Source: Chrysopilus asiliformis (Eukaryota; Arthropoda; Insecta; Diptera; Rhagionidae). From it: a stretch of DNA of 64,000 nucleotides. Numbering within the stretch: position 1 is the stretch's first letter; each line of letters begins with the position of its first letter. Below, piece by piece: positions 26,222-37,110 of this stretch. The notes under the pieces were generated by a model that was not told the origin of the DNA, searched no databases, and saw only the letters and a list, made by a program, of their open reading frames with translations. A program made the translations under genes and the position numbers. The stretch spans positions 98,166,784 to 98,230,783 of the forward strand of contig OZ035962.1 in NCBI GenBank assembly GCA_964034945.1, written 5' to 3'.

Positions 26222-26696
26222 TTGTATAGAAAAGCCAAATACCACCCCAGTGTCTCCCAAACTAATAAACCGATTGCCATGAAATACATAAACACAGATT
26301 CGACTTACCTCATCGCCAAGAAACGGTTTTACAAAATTCGAAACGGAAAGTCCTCTAAGGATAACGCAACCCAGGTAGCACAAACGGCCGGCAAGTGGTC
26401 GTCGCCACCATAAAGTCACATAATTAAAGTCGCTACAACCGCTTTACGACCTTTAATGCTTCTTGGGAATAGCCTTTTGTCCATTTTTCCTCAAAAAAAA
26501 CGGACTCCAGGGGGGCTTTCAAGACCGCTGATCACGAATCTGGTCTTAGAATTTTAAAATTCGAAACAAGAGATCTTGAAGGCATAAAAAAAAATTTCCG
26601 AAATTTTTTAAGTTATTTCTTTGTATTTTTTTTTTTTTTTTGTGAAAGAACTTTGGCAAGAAACTTTAACCCGGAAACAAATGGTATGCAAGCTAC
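26222..26696 (+). mobile_element. Decayed Helitron-like copy abutting the previous one
   Basis: The 3' end reads TTTAACCCGGAAACAAATGG TATGCAAGCTAC, a decayed version of the family-A 3' end with CTAC in place of CTAG and a disrupted hairpin. 'CCGATTGCCATGAAATAC' in the interior resembles the conserved family-A block. The 5' start is not recognisable. Immediate head-to-tail contact with the full copy suggests tandem insertion. Confidence 0.45.
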
Positions 26697-27142
26697 TACT
26701 CTATGTATATTTTTATTTAAAAAAAAATCCATTTGTGTGTGGGGAAGGAAGGATCCAATTGGATTTGGATGAATGAAACAGCTATGCAAAATCATATTCT
26801 ACACACATTTCGTCATTATAAATTCTTGGATACAATGCACCGTTCTCGAGACAATAGGAAAAAGTATTCCATTTCAATGGGGGGATGGAGAGAACCAAGA
26901 GGATTTTGACGTATGGATGAGCTATATAAAATTACATTCTAAATACATTTTGCTTTATAAAGTTTTCGATACGAGACACCGTTTTCGAGAACATCGAAAT
27001 ACACCGTTTTTGTCCGATTTTTTCCGTTCAAGAACTTAGCCTTCCTATTTATTTACGAGAAATTTTTAATTTACGACTAAAATTTTCAGGTCTCTCGATC
27101 CCTTCAAAGGCTGTTATGGTATTAGGAGAGTCTATTAGGACA

Positions 27143-27280
27143 GACATACGGACAGACGGACAAACAGACAGATAGATAGACAGATAGACGGACAGACGGA
27201 CAGGCGGACAGGCGGACAGGCGGACAGGCGGACAGACGGACAGACGGGCAGACAAGCGGACGGACAGATGGACAGACGGA
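27143..27280. repeat. GACA/GACG-type microsatellite core
   Basis: Tetranucleotide tract of GACA, GACG, GGCG and GATA units. It is the variable core of the DINE-like copy that surrounds it. The repetitive open frames here (Cys/Pro/Ser/Val-rich) are not genes. Confidence 0.9.
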
Positions 27281-27420
27281 AATTAAAATCATTTGTGATA
27301 TCAAACACCCTGGTGTAAAGTAGTTTATTTTTGTGTCCGACGATTCATTGGATGCGTTACAAACGGTATACTAAATCTAATATACTTCTTTATGATTCTC
27401 ATATACAGTATAATGAATAT

Positions 27421-29568
27421 ACTCCCTGTTATTTTCACAAAATTAACCTTAAATTCTTGAAAATCATATGAAAATGGGAAAAAATTTATGTTTGCGAAAT
27501 TGACGAAACAACATTAATGCATAAATCAACTGAAATACTTTAAAATTCACTCTCAATCTAAATGAAAAACAATTTAAAGAATTTTAATAAATGTTAAAAC
27601 TTGACCAAAGTCTTTCATATGCGGTGAAAGTGCTTTTTCGCGTAGTACTTTTGTTATCTTTTCAACAGTACTTTGAAAATGTTTTATTAAAGTTTTGTTC
27701 GTTAAGCTAACAACCCTTTTTGATGTGGTTTCACTAAGAAATTGAGGAGCTAGATGAAGACTTCAATGTGCCGAAAACAATAGAGGGATATCGTACTGAG
27801 TAAAACATCATCGCATCGTAGCAAAACCTACATACTTCAACCAAGTCGTTTCAACAATCAAAATTTTGTAGGGCTATAATATCGATTTTTTAATTTCGTT
27901 TCGTTTAACTGTTAAATTTACTTAAGTAATAAAATTACATCGAAGGTAAATATTTTGGTATGAAATTTTGTGAATTTATTTTATGCGAGCGGTTTTTCGT
28001 TTAATATTCGTGCAGCGAAATACACCATCGAAAGAAAATCGGAAAAGGATTGATTTACCGGAGTTATTCAGGACGTAACATCAAGAAGAGAGTGAAATCT
28101 GGGAATTTGTACAAGTGTTATGAAAAAAAAAATTCTTTACAGATCATACGGTTGTGTCTGTATGGTGGCTTTAAAGAGAAGGGAAAATTGACGACGAACG
28201 GTTATTGCAAAATATAAAAAAAAATTTATTATCTTCATTAAATCTTAAAACTTCAACAATCTACGTTGGCTAATGTTCGCGTATAAAATTCACCTTTATC
28301 CAATTATTTCGCTCAGGTGAGCACAAATCCTTAAGCTTGCCGGATAATGTTAGTTCTCTGCGAATTATCGCATCATTAATCGTCATAAATCACTCGGCGT
28401 TCTGAAATTATGGCCAACATAAATTCGCCTAAAAGTAACAACTTTATAGTGCAATTATAAATTCTAAACCGTTTAGAGAGCAGCATACTCGAATTATTTC
28501 TACAACCACCATCACAAGTGCTAGATCTCCACCCCTGCTGTCCACTAACTCAATCTCTAGACGATTAAACCATATTTCTTGTGCACAGCATAGCATCCTT
28601 TTTGTCTACAAAATTAAAGCAAGATGAGTTCACGTAGCCTGGCAGCAAAAAAAAAAAAAAAAAAAAAAACAAAATTACCGCCGAACAAGAAGTAGAACTT
28701 TCTCCCTCCTAACAATTTTTCTTAATGTGTAATATGTTTCTCGGAATTTCACTAAAGTTTTGCTGAAAAATTAAACCCTCATTATTTAGACTTTTTGTTT
28801 TATACTTTTTGCACAAATCCTACGACCCCGACATGAATCTGGCTGCGCCAAGTTAAACCTACCGATCCACAATGTCAAGATGACTCCGGATATGCTACTA
28901 AGATGCTGTTCTGCTATCATACTCAATCTACTGACGAATCCAAAGCATACCTTAGTTTACCTAAGTTAAACACATTATACTTAATACATGAGTGTATATT
29001 GCCTGCATTTCATATAATATTTAACCACCCCTAGTTAGAGATATAGAAATCGTACTTGGAAAAGAGCATCTTTTCGTTTGAAAGTTTCTCTTTTGTATCT
29101 TAAAGTTGAAATTATGCAATTAGGAATTAAATGCTCACAACACTTATACCTTAACCGTAACCAGCCATCCAACACTATCCATAATTTTATGCCCTTTAGC
29201 TGTTTCACAGATTAAAGCATTATTGGGTTGAGTTTCAACTAATTTTAGTTCCTCGCATTGTCAGTCTCAAGCGTAGACGGAATGTCCGTTAAGTATTACT
29301 TCCTTCCATGAAATCTACTCAAAAAACTTTACCTTGGAAATTAATAATACGTAAAAAAAACTTTCTTTGTTCAATGTAGACAACAATTTTGCCAACATTT
29401 AAATAAAACTTTTAACATAAAAAGTTAAATTTACGTAAAATAATCCTCTGGTCAAACTATGTTCGGTTCATAAAGAGAAGTACATTAATTACATTAATTT
29501 TCTTTACTTTTCTGCTAGTGTTACATTAATTTGCAAAATTTCGGTTTCTTATTTATTTATTTTTCATT
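27421..29568. other. Anonymous AT-rich DNA with a poly(A) run
   Basis: No gene or transposon end was recognised. A run of about 24 A lies near 28648-28671. Without matching sequence in front of it that resembles a retroposon, it cannot be assigned. Confidence 0.4.
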
Positions 29569-30041
29569 AAGGGTATTCACAATTTTGGGTATTCGGTGTT
29601 TTCGGTAATATTAAAAGACTGAAAATATTCTGCTGTGAACATCCCACAGCACAGATTTGAGAACAGCGCCTTTATTGGATACGTGACCAAATCATGAACT
29701 GCAAATTTGATTGTCACATACCTTTAAATCGATTTATTCTTTTGAATTTCTATTGTGGCAACGGCTATCAAAATTGAAAAAATTTGCAGTCCGATGAGAT
29801 TAACGAAAAACCAGCGAAAAAATTTGACAACTAAAAACATTACTAGCGCCCCTCGCGGTTGATTCTTGATACCGAATAACCGGGCCGGAAAACACGACTC
29901 AAGGCATGTCTACAATTACCGAATCCGGTAATTCATTTTTACATGAACCAAATTACCGTCTCGGTAAAAATCTGTTAAATTTGACTGAATTACCGAGCGG
30001 TAAAATTACTCGCAATTTAAAAGAGGACTGTGAATACCCTT
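29569..30041. mobile_element. MITE (family D), copy 2
   Basis: Same ends as copy 1 (AAGGGTATTCAC and GTGAATACCCTT) with ATT on both flanks. The left end lacks about 13 bp of the terminal repeat after TATTCACA. The interior is nearly identical to copy 1, with scattered substitutions and two small deletions. No protein is encoded. Confidence 0.8.
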
Positions 30042-30166
30042 ATTAAATTATTTTAAAGAAAATTCTAATATTCATAGTTCTCAAAGATAGTTTTAAAACC
30101 CTGATCACTGCTTTGTGAAACTTTAAAAATTTTACTTGATCTATGTTTGATTAAAAATAAAACATT

Positions 30167-30244
30167 TCGTCGCCCGAGAATTTAATTGTCGTATGTTGTT
30201 CGGCGTTTAGGTCAACATACAACAATTAAATTTACGGGCGACGA
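30167..30244. other. 78-nt hairpin
   Basis: Arms of 32 nt (30167-30198 and 30213-30244) pair with three mismatches around a 14-nt loop. The stem tips are TCGTCGCCCG / CGGGCGACGA. The size suits a microRNA precursor, but a tiny palindromic transposon is equally possible. No other copy was seen in the window and no clear target duplication was found. Confidence 0.5.
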
Positions 30245-30402
30245 TTTCTTCTTTGTTTCCTTTGAACTAGATGAGATGGAGCGAAATTTAGCAGAATTGA
30301 TCAACTTGCTTTCGAGCTAAAAGTCTTGAAAGCAAACAAGATACGACAAGTTTTTCCATTTCATTTTTATAATCCATAATACATCATATTGGAATATGTA
30401 AG

Positions 30403-31125
30403 ATTCAGTATACCGTTTGTAACGCATCGAACAAACCGTCGGATACAAAAATAAACTAAACCGTGGTGTTGGGGATGACAAAAAATGTTCATTTCCGCAT
30501 GTCTATCTGTCTGTCTGTCCGTGCGTTAACACTATAACCCTCGAAAGGATTGAGCTAGAGACTTGAAATTTTGCATAGTTGCGTTTCTCCTAAATGGCAT
30601 AGTTGCGTTTCCCATTAATTCCTTCCTCCCCCCACATCCAAACGAAAGAGTTTTTTTTTTTGCGATTTTCTCGAAAATCGTGAGTCACATTGAAAAATTT
30701 ATACAGGTGTTTAGAATCTGACTTAAAATCCCTTATGTATACACCAAAATCCAGTTGGACCACCCCCCCCCCCCCCCCCCCCACACAAATCGTATATTGT
30801 TTAAAGACAAAATATGTTTAGATTTTGATTTTACATAACCGTTCCATACATCAAAATCCAATAAGCACACCCCTTTCCCCCCCTCTCTTATGCAAGTGGA
30901 TTTTTACCATAAAAATTTTGTCTGCCGCATTTATGGAGAGTATTTGACAATTGACCCCTTGCAGTTGTAGTTTATTATGCTTGTATTCTTGAAAACTAAA
31001 ATTGTTCCTGAGAAGGAGTGAGAAATGTTCAAACAAATCATATAGATCATAAAATTTACCACCACATATGTTTTCCGATATCTCGAACCATTTTCGAGAA
31101 ATAATCACAGAAAATATCAAGATTC
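30403..31125 (+). mobile_element. DINE-like repeat, family L, copy 3
   Basis: Begins 'ATACCGTTTGTAACGCATCG', then the (GTCTGTCC) core, then 'TTGAGCTAGAGACTTGAAAT', then 125-bp-type units containing 'CTCGAAAATCGTGAGTCACA' and 'CACCAAAATCCAGTTGGACC'. It ends with the family-L tail near 'GCAGTTGTAGTTTATTATG'. A run of about 18 C at 30765-30782 lies inside. Confidence 0.65.
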
Positions 31126-31165
31126 GCAAAAAACATTAGCTTCTAAAAATTCATAAGGCCCACAC

Positions 31166-31269
31166 AAAACCCCTCTAGCCAAAACCCCTTTAGCCAAAAC
31201 CCCTTTAGCCAAAACCCCTTTAGCCAAAACCCCTCTAGCCAAAACCCCTTTAGCCAAAACCCCTCTAGG
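31166..31269. repeat. 15-bp minisatellite, about seven units
   Basis: Seven consecutive units of AAAACCCCTYTAGCC, alternating T and C at one position. It lies 75 bp downstream of the exon on the minus strand, in the presumed intron. Confidence 0.95.
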
Positions 31270-31343
31270 TAGATTCTAAACTCTCCAATAACTTTCGAAA
31301 AATTAAACCAAAATTCTTTAGATAATAGATTAAAAGCACTTAC

Positions 31344-31607
31344 CGTTATGAACTAGCAGAGTGCTATCTCTGGCCAGCGCTAACTCCGTATCCGTTAGGG
31401 TTGCGTCCTCCGAAGCGTTATCCGAATTTTGACTTGAGTGGGGAGGTGTATCACTTAGTCCTGATGTGGGCTTATATGTTGGAACACTATTATAATAATG
31501 ATGTGTGGGTGTGTAAGGATTATTATAAAAACTTTTTCTAGCAGGAGTTATATTTTCATCCGGCTCTGAACTACTCAACGAATATGTTGGATAGAGTCGA
31601 TTTTTAC
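31344..31607 (-). CDS. Internal coding exon of an unidentified host gene
   Basis: A 264-nt open exon with a good acceptor (TTTTTTTCCCTTACAG) and donor (ACG|GTAAGTGC) on the minus strand. It begins with two bases of a split codon and ends with one base, so it is a symmetric phase-1 exon of exactly 88 codons that could be included or skipped without changing frame. The encoded segment is Ser/Thr/Pro/Tyr-rich and probably disordered: a Tyr/Pro/His-rich part (YTPTHHYYN), a Ser/Asp-rich part (SSQNSDNASED), and a short acidic/hydrophobic end (DTELALARDSTLLV). There is no Met-led start, signal peptide or catalytic motif. I do not recognise the protein. The other exons were not found, so they lie outside or are too short to see. 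Evidence is splice sites, codon-like composition and lack of repeats. Confidence 0.65.
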
Positions 31608-31696
31608 CTGTAAGGGAAAAAAATAATTGTTTTATTTAAAGTGTTTCTAAAAAATATTTGGTATGAAACATTTTTCAAATAGAAAAGATATTCTTA

Positions 31697-31865
31697 AGGC
31701 CTGTGTCCACATGGAAGTTTATTTGCAGAAGTCGCTTCTAGCAGACACTTCTGGAAGTTTTTCCCGTGGAAACACTAACTGCAAGTGAACTTACAGAAGT
31801 TGTGACACCAGAAATCTCTTCTGGAAGCGACTTCTGCAAATAAACTTTCATGTGGACACAGGCCT
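31697..31865. mobile_element. 169-bp MITE with TTA target (family E)
   Basis: About 44-bp terminal inverted repeats starting AGGCCTGTGTCCACATGGAA match with two mismatches. TTA is duplicated at 31694-31696 and 31866-31868. A TTA duplication is typical of PIF/Harbinger. It is almost entirely palindromic and would fold into a long hairpin if transcribed. It lies 90 bp upstream of the exon acceptor, in the intron. Confidence 0.85.
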
Positions 31866-32225
31866 TTAGACTGTTTCAAGAGATATCAGCATGAAAAACA
31901 TTTTAAGAGTTTTTCTAGACTAGTTTTTTGTAAATGGTAAAAGTTTTTATACTCTATATTTGACGTACGTCCCAGATTCAGACATTTTCTCCCCGCGTCC
32001 CGGAATCTAAACATCTGCCTCGGATTTTTCAATTTATTGTAAATAACGCTAAAGAAACAATCACCACATATGAAAAAAAAAAACTTTGGCTGAGGGTTGC
32101 TGTCCATATTTTTTGCCTGCGGCTTATTTATTTTTTTTTTTTTTTTTGTAAAAAAAAAACTAATGGGCGCATATTTGTAAAGAAAATTTTTGCGGCGGAT
32201 TAATATTAATATTTTTAAAATTTAA

Positions 32226-32520
32226 CCCTTTCGGTACATGTTTTTTTCTATGGGTTTTAAAAATACTCTGTAACTCTGTATACAAATTATCGATGTTTAA
32301 GCTATTAGTATTCATTTAAAACAAAAAAAAAAAAATTAAAAATTTTTATTTTTTTCAAATACGTCCACTGTGGTCCAGCTTTTTACTCAAAAAATCAAAA
32401 TTGGGTCAAAAATGCACTTAATGGTGCACTGAATGAGAATAGAGTGTTGAAAATAAATAAATAATAAGACAATTCAAATTTTTTAGCATGATGCCATATG
32501 GTATCAAAATACCGAAAGGG
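32226..32520. mobile_element. piggyBac-type MITE
   Basis: The ends are CCCTTTCGGTA and TACCGAAAGGG, flanked by TTAA on both sides (32222-32225, 32521-32524). A TTAA target with CCC-starting ends is the piggyBac signature. No transposase is present. Confidence 0.75.
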
Positions 32521-32524
32521 TTAA

Positions 32525-35500
32525 GTTGTATTTATGGAACGAAAAAAGCCCGTAAAATTGTTTTTTTTTTTAATATTATTGTGTTTTTCACAAACTACTT
32601 AAATTTAAAATTTTTGTCTTAAACAATATAAATATTTCTAAGAAAAAATATAGTTACAGACCTATAAGCCAAGAAATTCCAATAGGATTCAATGCTAGAA
32701 GTTCAATTAAAAACCATGAATCAGAAATGGTTCAATGGTTAAACACAAAATAAAAAATATAGTGTTTCTGATAAAAATTTAAATTTTTGTAAATGGCTTA
32801 TCTACGCCCCTGCATATTCCATGTACACAAATACCATTTAAAAATAATTCTAATAATTTTAAAACCAATTTCCCCATTATTTTTTCCCTGAAATTGCCTA
32901 AAATTATAATCAATCACGTTCTAGCAAAAAAATACAAAAGGTTTTTATTCATTTTCAATTAGTATTTTCAAAAACAATTTAATATCTTTCACTTTATGAA
33001 ACAATAAAAACCTCGACAGTGGTATGTAATTAAAACAGCGGCCATATGTTGTTCAACGACCACAAAAAAGGGTAATATGCCCTCGAAGCAATCCTTTATG
33101 CCGACGAGTGTCTCCCTGAGCATCTTAATAATTTCCCCCTTTTTTTAGCTTAACACAACATTCAGCACAATGAAATGAGTTGTCCTTACTTTGCGTAACC
33201 TGATCAGGACTCAACGTATAACTCCTGGAAAAATTCTAAAACACAGACACAACAGATTCGTATCCCAGGACATGGCAAATTAATGACAAACACTTATTTG
33301 ACTTCAATTTTAAAGTTGGATAAACGAATATACTGGAGAGAAAAATGCGTATCCACCGGATGTTTGTTGTGAGATATTTTTATAGACCATGAAATTCACA
33401 TGGAAATACATACATATATAGAATTTTATCCATTTCAATATATTTGTCCGTGTATATATACGATACGATAGAGTTTTTAGCCTTTTTTTTTAATCATACG
33501 AATATTCTACCATCCCAAAGCTTCAGGACTTTTATCATAAAATCATAAATGAGTTTTGTGTTTTCGCAACAAATTTAAATCTTTCGGGTTTTGGGTGCGA
33601 GACGAGCTCCGGGGTGTTCTGAAACCATCACAGAATAGATTTTTCCTTAGCATGATGAGACACGAGAAACAAATATAGTTAGTGAAAGGGTACCCTCTTG
33701 TTTCTGTATAAATTACTGTCGCCCCTATTTGAATAGAAAAGACTTCATTTTTCTCCCATTCGTCTTTCTTGTTGTCATCATCATCTCGTTCTATGGCCAA
33801 AGGACCAAACTTCCTGTATACGAACGAATCCCGCTTAAAGTGCTAAACACAGACACTTTTACTCGCCTTCCATCTTTATGCTACATACGAGTATATGATG
33901 GAAGTATATCTGGGGCGTATAAAACAAAAGGCAGATGAGTTTTCCCGGGAAGTAAAAATTTTTCCAAGTCTACATCACTATAGTTAAGGGTTGGTTTGAA
34001 ATTCAATGTCGAGGCACCAAAGTTTCATTTGCTTTTGACTTTAAGCATTGATTCGAGAAATTGGGATGCTGTAGAAAAGCGGCATGGGATTGTGGTGACT
34101 AAAAAAGGGTTTTCGCGTAAAAACAGTTTAAGTTATAAATACTCGAATACCGGAAATTCGGAAAATCGGAAAGAAAGACGAGGCAACCCCGCCGCACGTC
34201 GAATATAGAACTTTCAAAAGATTGACTCTGTGGATAATGGTGAAAAGTAAATAGCGAGTCGATAGGAAACAACTCCGAACAGAATGCTGCAGGTGGTAGA
34301 AACGGTATTGAAATTAACGAGAAAGAAATATAATCAAGAAAGTTTCATTGTTTTGTCAGATTGTACTCGGATCTCATGCTTCCGCTCAATGTCGCCCCTA
34401 TAGTTTCTCTAAAAAAAAAACCCCCCACGCTAAGAACTCATCTTCGAATCCATTCCCATCAATAAAACTACGAATTGCAGAGAAAACCATCTTCAAGGGT
34501 TCGATCCCCTTAACTACAAAAAAATCGTATTTCAGGTTCTGTCCAACTAAACCCACGTTAATTTCATGTCTTTCTATAAAGTCTATAGTTTTCCCTTACA
34601 AACTGTTTGCCAAACTGTCTCAAGTAACAATAAAGTGAATAAATAAAAGAATATTTCCGAATTTTACTATCAACTTCGTAGTTCTTAAAATGAGAATAGT
34701 TTCTTCAACTTTTCTTCCTGTTCGTATTACCATCCCCTGTGCCATTATGTCAATATCGCTAGGCAGATATGGCGAAAATCCCAGTTGAATATTCCATCGT
34801 AATCGAAAGCCAAGAAGAGAAATGGTCTTTAATTACGGAGTACTCATTTATCGGAGCTGATTACTTCCAAGAATAAACATTGAAGGGAGTCTGTTTATCA
34901 CAAAGATTACGAACCATTAATAAAAACCCATCCAATGCCTTTCGTCTTCTTCATTTCATTTGGTGGACTTTCTTATTTCTTTAGTTTCTTCGTAAACGCA
35001 ACATTTCCACAGTTTATCCAAATAAAATGGCAGTCTAGGATGGATGAAAGAGTCATATTTGCCGTTGGGGGAAATATCTCCGATTCTTTCTGAATCTCTT
35101 GGAGTCTTTTTTTTCTTGGCAAATTACCAGACCTAATTTCATTTGATCCATAGTTTGGATATTAGATGAATTTCTGGTAAATAAATGTCATACAATTAGA
35201 GAAAATCACGTAAAATATTGATAAACTTTGAATTACTTTTATTATGTCACTGTAATAAATAATCACTACATAATTTGTGATATTGAACTTTTTTTCCTGC
35301 GGTAATTTTTTTTGTGGTTTTAACATAAAGTCATAGTTTTTTTTTCTTCAAATTCATGGTTGTACACTATAAAATTTAATTTTTGGAAATTAAATTAATT
35401 CGGCTTTTACAAATCAAATCTGTTATTTTACAACTCAAATTCGTCTCTTTAAATTATTTTGATTTTTTATGAAACCTACAATAAAAATATTTGGAATTGC

Positions 35501-35715
35501 AATTAATGCAAATTTTCAAAAAAAAAATGTGCAAAATTTGGCTTGCAAAATTGACAATTTTTTAAAGAAACATAAGGCCAGTATTTTATGGCTCCACACT
35601 CTTGGCAAATTCATGCGATTCAAGATTGGGCCTAACAATTCAGTAGCTCCTGGTCAACGCGAATCTATTTGGCCTTCCAGATTTTCAGTGTTTACTTTCA
35701 TTCATCAAGAACTAA
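32525..35715. other. Anonymous AT-rich DNA
   Basis: No further exon could be supported. Open frames of 60-96 codons lack recognisable motifs. If the minus-strand gene continues here, its upstream exons are too short or too unfamiliar to call. Confidence 0.4.
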
Positions 35716-35903
35716 TTTTTATACCCGTATGGTGAAACCAAAGGGTATATTAACTTTGCCTTACCGTTTGTAACGCCAAGATCCCGTCATCGCACAAAAA
35801 AATGAATTACACCAGTGTGTTTAGAATGATAAAAATATTTAATTTTTGCATGTCCGTCCGTCTGTCCGTCTGTCCGTCTGTCCGTCTGTCCGTCCGTCTG
35901 TCC

Positions 35904-35957
<54 letters not shown>

Positions 35958-36347
35958 GGCGCGGATTGCGGGCGCACGGATTGAGCTAGAGACTTGAAAG
36001 TTTGCACAGATCCGTTTCTCGTAAAATGCGAGGCTAAGTTCGTTAATGGGCAAAAATGGACCATTAGGGGGGGTACCCCCCATACGAACGAAAACGTTTT
36101 TTGTAAATATCGCAAAAACGGTGCATCTTATCAAAAAAGTCCAAGCACAAAAGTTATTTAGAATATGATTCTACATAAAACTCCCATTCATCAAAATCCG
36201 ATTGGAATAAATTTAAAAAAATCTTATTGGAAAGTTTGACTTCAAAGTGGAATTTTGGTACAACTGTTCGAATTTTGATACAAATATCACCATACGGGTT
36301 TTCAATAATTGCCAGATTGGCAATTATAGCTTTTGTTATGTTTATAT
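35716..36347 (+). mobile_element. DINE-1-like element, family B, copy 1
   Basis: A perfect 13-bp subterminal inverted repeat: ACCCGTATGGTGA at 35723-35735 and its complement at 36287-36299. A (GTCY)n core spans about 35850-35957. The 3' hairpin AATTGCCA-GAT-TGGCAATT (36307-36325) lies about 20 bp before the end. At the 5' end ACCC...GGGT can also form a small hairpin (ACCCGTATGGTGAAACCAAA then GGGT). These are the parts of the fly DINE-1/INE-1 family, non-autonomous relatives of Helentrons. No protein is encoded. Confidence 0.8.
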
Positions 36348-36371
36348 ATGGGAATCATATAGTACCTACTA

Positions 36372-36457
36372 TAATAGAACATCGATAAGTCGAATCTGAC
36401 GGGAACAAACGAAACTTCGAGTTATCTAGGAATTCGAGTTATCGAAGTTCTACTGTG
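36372..36457. mobile_element. 86-bp MITE, TA target
   Basis: The ends are inverted versions of AGTAGAACTTCGATAACTCG (right, inverted) and AATAGAACATCGATAAGTCG (left), flanked by TA. The motif TTCGAGTTATC occurs twice near the right end. The TIR style resembles pogo/Tigger-like miniature elements. The left boundary may be off by two bases. Confidence 0.55.
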
Positions 36458-37110
36458 TATTAGAATTAGTAAACCTTCTGTAACACATCAAACCCATCAT
36501 CGGACACAAAAATGAACTACGCCAGAATGTTTGGAATGACAAAACATTTTGATTTTCACATGTCCGTCCGTCTGTCCATCCGTCTGTCTGTCCGTCCGGC
36601 CGTGAACACCATAACGTTTGAAAGGATTGAGCTAGAGACTTGAAATTTGGTATAGTTAAGTTACTCTTAAATGGCAAGGCTGAGTTCTTGAACGGGCAAA
36701 ATTGAACCATTATTTCTCTCTCCCATACAAACGAAATAGCTTTTTCATAATTTTCTTGAAAATGGTGAGTCGCATTGAAAAATTTATGTAACTAAAATGT
36801 ATTTAAAATATAATTTTACATAATTAATCTGTACTCCAGAATCCAGCTGGATCACTCCTTCCCCCTCTTCAAAACACGTTGAATACTTTTTTTATATTTT
36901 CTCTAAAACGATGCAGAGTATCGAAAAAAATATAAAGATGAAATGTGTTTAGAATATGTTTTATATAGCCCTTCCATACATCAAAATCCAGTCTGACCGA
37001 TCCTTCCTCCCTCTCCCACACAAGTGGATTTTTCATAAAAATTTTATCTTCCCTTATAAAGAGTATTTGTCGATTGGCAATTGTAGTTTTTCATATGTTT
37101 TAATAAAGTC
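36458..37110 (+). mobile_element. DINE-like repeat, family L, copy 4
   Basis: Runs from 'GTAACACATCAAACCCATCA' through a short GTCCGTCTGTCC core, 'TTGAGCTAGAGACTTGAAAT', two to three 125-bp-type units ('AAAAATTTATG', 'CCAGAATCCAGCTGG', 'CATCAAAATCCAGTCTGACC'), and the tail 'GATTGGCAATTGTAG'. This is the least interrupted copy in the window and the best reference for the family. Confidence 0.7.

Larger units (their letters stand above)
25675..27420 (-). mobile_element. DINE-like repeat, family L, copy 2, split by Helitrons
   Basis: The 3' end lies at the left ('GCTACAATTGCCAGGGGCCA', 'CATCAAATAC'). The body resumes at about 26697 with 'AAAAAATCCATTTGTGTGTG' and runs through 125-bp-type units, the microsatellite core (27143-27280) and a 5' part with 'TTGGATGCGTTACAAACGGT'. 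About 950 bp of Helitron sequence separates the two parts. The order matches the intact family-L copy at 36.5 kb read in reverse. Confidence 0.65.

Noticed and set aside
28648..28671. Poly(A) run as a retroposon tail
   Set aside because: No upstream sequence resembling a LINE, SINE or processed gene and no target duplication found.
31166..31269. CRISPR-like array
   Set aside because: Units are contiguous 15-bp repeats without spacers; a minisatellite in a eukaryotic genome.
35787..36134. Open frames rich in Asp-Arg-Gln-Thr near 36 and 40 kb
   Set aside because: They read through the (GTCT)n core of DINE-like repeats.
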